Shown here one piece after another: positions 24,401-36,400 of a stretch of DNA of 64,000 nt. A program made the position numbers and the translations under genes. Every line of letters begins with the position of its first letter. Position 1 is the stretch's first letter. Under the pieces are notes generated by a model. It saw nothing but the letters and a program-made list of their open reading frames with translations. It searched no databases and was not told the DNA's origin. Source of the stretch: Beroe forskalii (taxonomy: Eukaryota > Ctenophora > Nuda > Beroida > Beroidae); NCBI GenBank assembly GCA_011033025.1, contig WFMF01000088.1:473378-537377 (forward strand), given 5' to 3'.

Positions 24401-27400
24401 CAAACTCTCCCCTCAGATTTCTAGATAAGTTTGACAGTGAAGGCCTAACAAACAATACCCCTTCAGGTTTCTAGATAAGTTTGACAGTGAAGGCCTAACA
24501 AACAATACCCCCTCAGATTTCTAGATAAGTTTGACAGTGAAGGTCTATCAAACAATACCCCCTCAGGTTTCTAGATAAGTTTGACAGTGAAGGCCAGACA
24601 CTGCTGCATCATGCTGTGAGGGCAGCAGACACCGAGACAGTGCAGTACCTTCTGGAGTGCGGAGCTACTGTTAACTGTGTGGACAGTGAGGGTTGCTCCC
24701 CCTTACATCTACTAGCAGCTGGGCAGCGAACCCCCAAACAAGGTTAGGAACATACGAGAGCGAGTGAATTAAGTAAAACTTCGATAATTCTATTCAAAGA
24801 AAGTTTAAAAGCAGTAAAAATACACGTGATCGTTCCTAAAATTCCGTATTCGAATGAACAACTGAGCCGTACGCAAAATGACACAAAAAATTATAAAAAA
24901 TCAGTCTCCATGTACGCGCCAAATCATAAATTTAATTAGAAATTCCTTTCGGCAGTTTTCTGTCAAAATTGTCTTTACAAACAAAAATTCATCCTTCTAA
25001 AAACTCTGATTTATAATTCACTAATTTACATCGCCGATGTTACTCAGATGTTACGGGTTATAAATAGCATCACTGCCATCATAGCCACATTAGAAATAGT
25101 CGCCTGACTCGCTTCACTGTAACAGAACTCCTTGGGTTTGAAATGCGTTTCGAACGCCCCTTCCTTGCACATGAAAACTCCTGTTTTGGAAGAGTCGTTT
25201 GCACACCTCACTGTCAGCGCCTCCCCCTCCAGGAATGTGAACTGTCCGGCTGGTTCCAGCACCAGCTGATCATCCGGCACCACGGTGCAGGTCCGGGGTC
25301 CCCGGCAGGTGGGCAGGGGTGGGGTAAGGGCCCCACTCTCACTGCAGGTGTGGGTCGAGGTGGAGCCCGTGACGTAGCAGCGCGCAGTGAGCCTGTCTCC
25401 GGTCTTGTAGGTGGTCCGGGAGGGACTCAGAGTGAGTCCGGAACGGAGTCTGGCAACGTAGGAACACGTTCCTGGGAGAAGTGGTCGTTAGGGCGGAGAA
25501 ACTTTTAAGAGAACAACACGGGCACGTCAACTTAGAGATGTAGAAGGGAGTAGAAATGCACAGGGCTGTGATAAATTCTGATTATAATAATTCTGATTAT
25601 TAATCTGAAATTTATTCCACCTTGAATTCTTGAAACTTGGAGAGCAACCCACCGTTAGTATGGTTAGGCGCACAGATGGGTGGTTCCTTGTCCCATATGC
25701 CTTCCACACACGTGATAGCACTGAAACCATGGAGCTGGTAGCCCTGGTTACACGTTACGGTTGCTATGGTTCCCGCACTAAGATCTGCTTTGCTGAATGT
25801 CACCACCCCATTCTTAACTGCTGAGTCCAGGTTCCAGCAATTCTCTGTGGGGAAGAATTTGAAAGGAGTCATGGTCCAATGAGGAGTGTCATCCATACTA
25901 TGACTCGTAATTTCAGCCAATACCTACTTAAGCTAATAGGGCGTACTGTAATGGCTGTTGGGGGTCTGATTTCAATTTTCAATGAATTTACTTCGTACTC
26001 TATTGATTTTACATTGGTGCAATATTTTAAAACTGAGTTTACTCTTTACTCACTGGCTCTGCTACATAGCCCCCTAGCCGTGTATGTCCTGGAGTTCTTG
26101 GTTTTCCATTGCCCGTTGTTCTTGTTGATCATCCCCCACTTGCCTCCCTCGCCCCCTCTGCTCATACTACCGTAGTTAACGGGTGTGTAGCTGTCAGCCC
26201 ACGTGTAGTACATGTCTTTGTCCTCGTCTCTGGGACATGGGAAGGGTCTTACTGATTAGTGATTGGGACAGCACCTACCTCACTCACTTGCATCAGCCCC
26301 TTTTCAAGATTGTTTATTATAGTCTTCTTAAAGACACTTTAACGAACTCCCATACTACTAACTTGAGTCCCATCCAGAACAGGTTGAACTTGTCGTCCGT
26401 CTTAATCCCCGGGTAGTCCTTATTGAGCATATCAGTGAGCAGGTTATTGTGGTAGAGAGTAGGGATGACCGCCAGAGTCCACCCTCTTGTATTGTCCGTG
26501 TTCATCTCCGCGCAGGATGCCTCACATTCCTTGTACGTGACTACTTTACTGGAGTTGCAGTAGGTATACTCCATCTCTGACACAGACAAGGAGGGGGGTT
26601 TATAAGGGAATAAACAAGGAGGGGGATTGAGGGAGTCAACAAGGGGGGATTGAGGGAGTCAACAAGGGGGGGGATTGAGGGAGTCAACAAGGGGGGGATT
26701 GAGGGAGTCAACAAGGGGGATTGAGGGAGTCAACAAGGGGGGATTGAGGGAGTCAACAAGGGGATTGAGGGAGTCAACAAGGGGGATTGAGGGAGTCAAC
26801 AATGGGGATTGAGGGGAGTCAACAAGGGGGATTGAGGGAGTCAACAAGGGGGGATTGAGGGAGTCAACAAGGGGGGATTGAGGGAGTCAACAAGGGGGAT
26901 TGAGGGAGTCAACAAGGGGGGGATTGAGGGGAGTCAACAAGGGGGGATTGAGGGAGTCAACAAGGGGGATTGAGGGAGTCAACAAGGGGGGGATTGAGGG
27001 AGTCAACAAGGGGGGATTGAGGGAGTCAACAAGGGGGGATTGAGGGAGTCAACAAGGGGGGGATTGAGGGAGTCAACAAGGGGGATTGAGGGAGTCAACA
27101 AGGGGGGGGAGTCAACAAGGGGGATTGAGGGAGTCAACAAAGGGGGATTGAGGAAGTCAACAAGGGGGGATTGAGGGAGTCAACAAGGGGGATTGAGGGA
27201 GTCAACAAGGGGGGATTGAGGGAGTCAACAAGGGGGGATTGAGGGAGTCAACAAGGGGGATTGAGGGAGTCAACAAGGGGGGATTGAGGGAGTCAACAAG
27301 GGGGATCAACAAGGGGGATTGAGGGAGTCAACAACAAGGGGGATTGAGGGAGTCAACAAGGGGGATTGAGGGAGTCAACAAGGGGGTTGAGGGAGTCAAC

Positions 27401-30400
27401 AAGGGGATTGAGGGAGTCAACAAGGGGGATTGAGGGAGTCAACAAGGGGGATTGAGGGAGTCAACAAGGGGGGATTGAGGAGTCAACAAGGGGGATTGAG
27501 GGAGTCAACAAGGGGGATTGAGGGAGTCAACAAGGGGGGATTGAGGGAGTCAACAAGGAGGGGGATTGAGGGAGTCAACAAGGGGGGATTGAGGGAGTCA
27601 ACAAGGAGGGATAGATGAATCAACAAGGAGGGATTGGGGAATCAACAAGGAGGGATTGAGGGAATCAACAAGGAGGGATTGAGGGAGTCAACCAGGAGGG
27701 ATTGGAGGATCAACAAGGAGAGATTGGGGGGTACGCAAGGGGGGATTGAGGGAGTCAACAAGGGGGGATTGAGGGAGTCAACAAGGGGGGATTGAGGGAG
27801 TCAACAAGGGGGGATTGAGGGAGTCAACAAGGGGGGATTGAGGGAGTCAACAAGGAGGGATTGAGGGAATCAACAAGGAGGGATTGAGGGAGTCAACAAG
27901 GAGGGATTGGGGAATCAACAAGGAGGGATTGGGGAATCAACAAGGAGGGATTGGGGAATCAACAAGGAGGGATTGAGGAAGTCAGCGAGGAAGAATTGAG
28001 GGTTTCCCTGGTGACTGGCGTCAGCATTAGGTGATATTGAGCTGAGGTGATCCTGAATTACGATGAGTTAGTGAGTCCATAAATTAAATATGAACTAAGC
28101 CCTAATTAGAGTTGTTGAATGTTGCTTTTAGAATCTTATCGATAACACGTTTTATAGAAATTATTCCCTGACCTCTTCTGTAAGTTGCTGCTATAGCGTA
28201 GGCGTGGTTGAAGAACCTGCAACTCACTAGAGCGCCACTGTTACGCTTGTAGTTTGCGTACCCATAGTCTCCCCAGATTGTGCCGTAGCTGAGGGATTGT
28301 CCATGATACTCTCCGGGGGTCTCTCACAGTAAGTTATAGTAGGTCAGAATTTTTAATATCTGATGCCTTTAATTCCATATTGAGTTAGGATTTTACCCTC
28401 CCCTGACTTAAATCTCACATTTAGCGAGGATTTTACCTTCCCCTGCCATTAACCCCACATTGAGTTAGGATTTTATTGTCTGATGTCGTCAGACCCATTA
28501 TTTTAAATTTTTAAATTTTATTTATTTAAGTCGAGGTAGTGAGGGGGTCAGGCAACGCCTGAGGGGGTCAGGCAACGCCTGAAACCCCGAGATTTTACCC
28601 TCCCCTGCCATTAACCCCAAATTGAGTTAGCATTTTACCCTCCCCCTGACTTAAATCTCACTTGAGTTACCCTCCTCTGCCGATTTACCCCACATTGATC
28701 TTCCTTTTACCCTACCATTGAGTTAGGATTTTACCCCTCCCCTTTTACCCTCACATTGATTTAGGATTTTACCCTCCCTGCCATTAATTTGATTTAGGAT
28801 TTTTTCCCTACCATTAACCCCACATTGATTTAGGATTTTACCCTCCCCTGCCATTAACCCCACATTGATCGAGGATTTTACCCTCCCCTACCATTAACCC
28901 CAAATTGAGTTAGCATTTTACCCTCCCCCTGACTTAAATCTCACTTTGAGTTAGGATTAAAGGATTTTACCCTCTCCTTCCTTTTACCCACATTGAGTTA
29001 GGATTTTTTACCCTTCCCTGCCTTTTACCCCACATTGATTTAGGATTTTACCCTCCCCTGCCATTAACCCCACATTGATCGAGGATTTTACCCTCCCCTA
29101 CCACTAACCCCACATTGAGTTAGGATTTTACCCTCCCCCTGTCTTAAATCTCACATTTAGTTAGGATTTTACCCTCCCCTGCCTTTTACCCCACGTATTG
29201 GGTTGGGATTTCACCCTCCCCTGCCTTTAATGTCACATTGAGTTACAATGTTTACCACCCCTTTTGACCCTTTCTTTAATCTCACATTAATTAGTTTTAC
29301 CCTACCTTCATAGTGCATATTATGATCCCGAATTGAGCTGCTCACCTGTTCTTCACTCGGAGATATGTTTCAGTGTACCCTAACAGCAACATTGCGTGAC
29401 CTAAAGCGTCTATAGCACACTTGTGGTCGGCCAATAAGCCTGGGTGGATACCGGTGATTACGAATTTATAGCGTCAATTTCCCTCTCCCAACCGCCTTTC
29501 TTTACAAAAAGCTATGGTTATTTGGGGGGGTAAAGCAAACTTTGGTAAATTAATCCCTAGATTTTCGAGTTTGCCAAAAAAATGTTTGCCAGATTTTGCC
29601 AAACACCTCGAAATACAAAAATCGGTTTGAAGAAAAAATTGGAATGAAAATTACTCCATTTTTTGGTCGATTGATGGCTTACAGTTGCATTGACCAATCA
29701 GCGCACGGTTAACTATAAGTTCGGGCGCTGATTGGCCGATGTCGTGCTATAATTTTGGGATCGCTATGGGTAAGGTAATACGCCGCGATATTTACCTCCG
29801 GAGTAAGCGAAGAAGTCCTCGGATATGTAGGTTCCCAGAGCTACGGGGGAGAGGAAGAGTCCCCGGAGAGTGTACTCCTCGCTGTTACCCACCGGGAACC
29901 AGTCTTGCAGCCATATCTTCGTCATGGCGTTGTGCTTGAAGGTCTTCTTGTCGGCTGTGTACTGGCATGGTTGAACTGAGCAACACAGAACGAGAACTCA
30001 GATATGAACAGTTATTAGCGGTTGTCATTGGACGTTTTTTGATGTTCAATGGATAGACGAAATCAACCTTCGTAAACTACCAATTCGATGTTTAACGACG
30101 GCCTTTTAACATAGCTAAATAGTATTTGTAGCAAGCCTTGGAAGTCACCTATCTCTCTGAAGTCTCAAAGGCTTATGGATTTGTTTGCAGATTTCAAGCA
30201 ATGAATATCTTATGAATTTATATTGTAATATATTTTGCTTCGCCGAAAAAAGAAGCAAGCCCTTACGAGGGTGTCTTATCCAATCCTACTGTTTCTACTC
30301 CCCACTCACAGTCTGCTGTGTAGGGAAGGGTTTCTGCTGAGAGCATGTACTGTTCCCTGGTAGTCTGTTTGTAGCCCTGGTTGGAGGTGCCCCCGGCACA

Positions 30401-33400
30401 CCCGTTAGTGCCACCTGGCTGACAGTCAACGTAGAACTGCTCTGTGAACTCGGTGGTATCCCCCGTAAGGTCCTTGTTCAGCACCTCCAGGCTTCCTATC
30501 TGAAACACACGAATAAAAATACCTACAGGCTTCCTATCTGAAACACACGAATTAAACGGCTTTAATTCATGGCGGCCCTTGTTCAGCACCTCCAGGCTTC
30601 CTATCTGAAACACACGGATTAAACGGCTTTTATTCCTGGTGGAGGGAAAACCTCAGGGGGCGGGTGATAACTCAGTTTGATGGTGCTAAGAGCTACCTCT
30701 GCTGCAAAAGAGGCTGTGCTCCAAACCAACAAATCTTCGCACCACCCCTAATCCACTGCTTCACCACAATGGATATATATTATATACTCACGTTAGGGAA
30801 GGACCAGCAGCTCCCACAGCTCATCTGGTCCCTGGGTGTGTTGTCCCCCACACCTTTCTCCCAGTAGTCTATGACTTTTGGAAGGGGCTCCTTGGCGTCT
30901 CTCCTGCTCCGTCGCAGAGCATTGTCCAACTGCAGATCATTCCTTACATTTCCTTTATAGAAGTCTTGCGGAGTGAGCTGGGTAATGTTCAGGGAGCGGG
31001 ATGATAGCCTGCTCTTCAGCCGGGCTAGTTCCGTGTGGTTCTGTGGATAATTAGGGCTCTTTATTAGTTCTTTTCTTGGGTTCTTCTCAAATTCACTTTT
31101 ATAAAGAGATACAGGAATGATTGTGGATTCACAGAACGAACTCATTGGCGTCATCAAATATTGCATTTATACCACTTACCAAAATGCTGAATGCGTTTAA
31201 GCTTTCTAAAACTATTCCACTAGTTGATCGCTCAACTGACTCCTGCGCGGCTAAGAAGTTTACCCATCTTTCACTGAAACATATTATAATGCCTTTAAAA
31301 TCTAAATATTTCTAATACCACTGTCCTTGGATGGTAAAGAAAAACATTCCTTGAAAATGACCCAGCCTGCCATGTTCAAGGTTCATAATAACAGGATCAT
31401 CTATATCGTCAAAACCAATGAAGCTCACCTGTGGTCCCTACGATTTAAGATTCGAGTATTCCACCGTTTTAGAGTGTTCTGGAAGAGCTGAAGGGTAGGG
31501 ATTGTAACAGAGGATAGTGCTAATGGCAGAATAGTCAATAGGATGACTGTTCTTCTCATCTTTAATATCTGCAATGGCCTCGTCGTGTCAGAGTTTGGTC
31601 AGAGCATATTATCAACTGGGATCTTTGTGATATCTAAGCGGATTCTCAAATAAACTGTTAAGATAACAAATAATCATACTGAATTTAATCATTACGGGCC
31701 ATTGATTATCGAAAAAGGGGTGCCATTTGCATCCCCGCTGTCTAAACAAATTGCGAGATCGAGATCTTACTTATAGCGATTTCAAACTTGAAGTGAAACC
31801 TGGTTACTATCTAATGGGTCGGCGGCAAATGAACCACTACTTCAGAGATAATTCGAGGATGCGTCACTTCAAAATTTTCGGAGTTTTATTCAAATTTATA
31901 AGCTACCTGTAAATAATGATAATTGAAAGGCCTATTCATGGTTTTTGGTTCAGTATTTTTGGATTCCTTTTTGAAAACTCAAATGTTTCTTCTTTACAGG
32001 ACAGATTTGTGACATTTTGGTAAGCAGCGGAATCAATACGTTTCTTCTCAACACTCAACAGGAAACTGCTCTAACAATATCCTTACAATCTGACAACTTC
32101 GAACTGCAGAGCTTACTGGAGCCTATCATGTTCAGAGACTCGTCTAACATCATTGTCAGGTGAAATTTTGGCCTTTTTTCAGTTTTAAGGTCACTGGCAA
32201 TGACCTAGGTTTCAATGCATATCCTACCTTGCCAATAATTTGCAATTCCCACTCCTTGTTTCAAAAAAAACATTCTTTCACCTTCGCTTACAATCATGAA
32301 ATTTACAGGTACCTTAGTGGTAGAAATTATGATGCGTACTAATTATGATTATTTTTGCAAAATGATCATAATTAGTACGCATCATAAATTCTACACATCA
32401 TAATTTCTACAGATCATAATTTATACTTTCTCAAAATTCGACATTATTTAGACTTTTTGAAAACATGTTTAAACAACCAGGATGACCATGTTGCCCAAAA
32501 ATTATGGTTGGCTTCAAGGCCCTTTTCACCTCTTTGTAATACAACTTCAATCAGCAAATTTTCAAAATCAAAGGTTGCGGTGCTTTCATATCATGGAGTT
32601 GACATGATTACGGAGTTTCACTCAACTTACTTGATACCAATAATCAGGGCCCTAACCTCCAAATAAGCTACCTTACTGTCGGACCTTATCAAAGACCAAA
32701 TTTACATTTGATCCAAAATGAAAACACCGACAGCATCGGTCGAAAAACAATATGTGAATGGGGGCATGATATTCACATGACATTAACTTCCCAATCACCA
32801 TGATGTTGAAAGTTAGCACAATTATGATGTAAATCATGCTAAACGAAATGATTTTGTCAGAAAATAGCCGGCATCAAGTCTTATTTCATGATTTTTAATC
32901 GAATTTCGGAGGATTCTGGACAATTATGGTTTAAAGGGCCGGCTAAAATGATAAAATAATGAAATTTCATTCCACTGGTTGTGCGCCAAAAAGACCTTTG
33001 TTTTTATCCCAAAATTTTTTCATCATAATTAGTACCGATCATAATTTCATTCGTCATAATAAGTACACATCATAATTTCTACCACTAAGGTATTTGAACT
33101 CAAAGCCCGATTTGCCGGACGACGTATTCGCGTGTTTACGTTACATCGTATCTAAGATAAAGTGCCTGAATCCCTTCGAAAAGAAGGACCCCTACAAAGC
33201 CAACAGAAACAAGTCGCTGAATTACAGGTAATGATAAGCAATTTAAGATCCGCAAACATTTGGCAGGATTTTAACTGATAAAAGGAGTTTTCTTGTTATT
33301 AATGCACAAGTTCACAAAGTAAAGTAATCTGACTTGTGATATGAAACACGATACTCGGATAAGCCACAGCAGCATACTAAAGCAGAATATTAGAATAATG

Positions 33401-36400
33401 AAATTGTACTTTTATTCTGAACTCATTGAACTCATATTTTATTCTGAACTCTTTTATTCTGAACTCATCCCTACATTCTCATGGATTTATTGCTGCCAAG
33501 TACATCTGAAAAAGAAACGACTGTCGAAACTGATTTGAACTCACCGCATCCAAAAAATTCCTTAGGGGAACCCTGATTTTATACCCCTTATTTTACCCGA
33601 GCGTGGGTTAAAACTTTAAATGCTCAATGGGCACATTTGGTTGGGCGGATCATATTCCCATTTATAGCGAAAATCTCTTTCGCTATGAATGAAGGGGTAA
33701 AAATGGGGTTCCGTTAATAAATAAAGATTAACTGTGGATAAATTGACACTTATAATGATCACAGACAGGTCTATCAGTTGTTCATAGACAAAAGGAACAC
33801 CGAAAAATTCATCCTTAAAATAAGCAAACCCCATTTTCACCCCAATTTCAAACCCCTGCATAAGTCAAAATTTGACATTGGGATATCTCGACTTTTCAAA
33901 TGTCTTATCGCGGAAGGTGTTGAAAAACTGACCCCCACTGTGGTGAAAATAAGAAGAAAAAAACTTTAGACTTATAGCTCCAATCTTCATTCTTATAATT
34001 TTCTGCTATATACCTTATTAAACAATATAAATTACTTTTGTCATAAATTTGTCAACAACACGTGTGAATAATCAAGGAATTTGAAAATCAAACCTACTAA
34101 ACCGAGTGTCGTGACGTTGCTTGATTCAAGGGAGATATTTCCTGTGGGGAAAACTGCCCAAACTGGGAAAAATCCTTGGTTCTTTCTACCTCTCCTTTTG
34201 ACCTACTTTTCAACATGTTGCTTTCGACATCTGAAGACTCATATGCCTCAGGCATATGCGTGTACTCAGATTCCCCCTACTCAGATTCCCCCTACTCAGA
34301 TTCCCCCTACTCAGATTCCCCCTACTCAGATCTGCGAAAGACAAAGGTCCCCTGATATCGGAGGGCTGTGACCCGTACAAGTTGAAGAAGACAGTGGCTG
34401 ATAACAACGACAAGATTACCAAGTTGAAGGAGGAAATCACCAGTCTCAGGGATGAGTTGACGCAGAACAGTGAGCTTCACAGGACCGACATTGAACGGTA
34501 GATTGTGAACTTTGTCTGCTAACTGCTTAACAGTTAACAGCGGTGTCTGGTTTTGAATTTCAAACCTTGATTGAGCAAGCTAAAAAGCAAAATGGTTAAA
34601 ATAGTAAAATAGAAAAAATGAATTAATAGAAAAGACACTTATTCGCTTACCTGTACGGCTTTTACCCTCTCAGGCTGGAATCCATGCTGTTAGACGAGAA
34701 GGAGAAGAGAGTAGCCAGCACGCAGGAGGTTGAGGAATACCACCACAACACTGTCAGTATCTTAGAGCAGGACTTACAGGAAGCTAAGAGATTGGAGGAG
34801 GACGCAGTACAGGTGAGTTACATTGCAATTATTGGGGAATGATATCTCAAGATGTCAACACTTTAAGTGCAACCCTCAATATGTTTCCATTAGTTCCCAT
34901 GCCACCTCATCCCTACGACCTTTCTCTTCCCCATACCTTCCCCTCATTTCAAGACTATTCATTTTCCTCTTTCCCGACCCTTATTATGCAAAGTTTCTCT
35001 CATCCCTATCCTCTCATTCCTCCTTCTTCTTCCAGGCACTGAGCGATGCTGTGAAGCTGAACAAGCGATACAAGTTGTGTTGGGTCCCTAAGAGTGTGAC
35101 CAGGAAGTGTGCTGACACATCTTGTCCTAAGATATTCAGAGACGGTTACTCAGCGCACCACTGTCGGTGCTGTGGCAGAGTCTTCTGCTACCACTGCTCG
35201 ATCAAGAGGTAGGAAGTGCTCTGAATTTCAGCACATCCGAATCCTGGAGGGGGATTAATCAATGTTCAGAGGGCTATTCAAAGCCACCTCGCTACTTTCC
35301 GCCTCATAATAACTTCTCACATCTAACATCACCTCTCCCTTTCTCATACCATACCGTACACCTCTTCTCACAATTCCCTTTTCACACCCCTCCACTGCAG
35401 GTTGAAGGTGCCAGTGTCCCCCTCACACCCCTCCACTGCAGGTTGAAGGTGCCAGTGTCCCCTCACACCCCTCCACTGCAGGTTGAGGGCGCAGTGTCCC
35501 CCTCACACCCCTCCACTGTAGGTTGAAGGTGCCAGTGTCCCCCTCACACCCTTCACTGCAGGCTGAAGGTGCCAGTGTCCCCTCACACCCCTCCATTGCA
35601 GGTTGAAGGTGCCAGTGTCCCCCTCACACCCCTCCACTGCAGGCTGAAGGTGCCAGTGTCCCCCTCACACCCCTCCACTGCAGGCTGAAGGTGCCAGTGT
35701 CCCCCTCACACCCCTCCACTGTAGGTTGAAGGTGGCAGTGTCCCCCCTCACACCCCTCCATTGCAGGTTGAAGGTGCCAGTGTCCCCCTCACACCCCTCC
35801 ACTGCAGGTTGAAGGTGCCAGTGTCCCCCTCACACCCCTCCACTGCAGGTTGAAGGTGCCAGTGTCCCCCTCACACCCCTCCACTGCAGGTTGAAGGTGC
35901 CAGTGTCCCCCTCACACCCTCCACTGTAGGTTGAAGGTGCCAGTGTCCCCCTCACATCCCTCCACTGCAGGTTGAAGGTGCCAGTGTCCCCCTCACACTC
36001 TTCTCTGCAGGTTGAAGGTGCCAGTGTCCCCCTCACACCCTCCACTGCAGGTTCAAGGTGCCAGTGTCCCCCTTACTCCCTCCATTGCAGGTTGAAGGTG
36101 CCAGTGTCCCCTCACACCCTCCATTGCAGGTTGAAGGTGCCAGTGCCCCCATCACACCCTCCACTGCAGGTTGAAGGTGCCAGTGTCCCTCTCACACCCC
36201 TTCACTGCAGGTTGAAGGTGCCAGTGTCCCCCCTCACACCCCTCCACTGCAGGTTGAAGGTGCCAGTGTCCCCCTCACACCCCTCCACTGCAGGTTGAAG
36301 GTGCCAGTGTACGGGTACGAGCAGCCAGTGCGGGTATGTAACTACTGTTACAACCTCCTTAACGAGGAGGTGCTCTGTGACTTCGACGAAACGGACCTGG

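Noticed and set aside
22977-24597. CRISPR array interpretation of the regularly spaced repeats
   Set aside because: Eukaryotic context, no distinct spacers, and the unit is an intron-exon junction copy.
26659-27618. Repeat-peptide frames in the AG-free array
   Set aside because: By-product of the ~22-bp unit; the array is intronic pyrimidine tract for the minus-strand gene.
28365-29315. Donor amplification from protease exon 5 (ggaggtaaata) as source of the 41-bp array
   Set aside because: The array sits in a different intron and the resemblance is only a few bases.
35830-36298. Repeat-peptide frames in both strands of the FYVE intron array
   Set aside because: Products of the 41-bp tandem unit; the true coding exon starts only at 36294.
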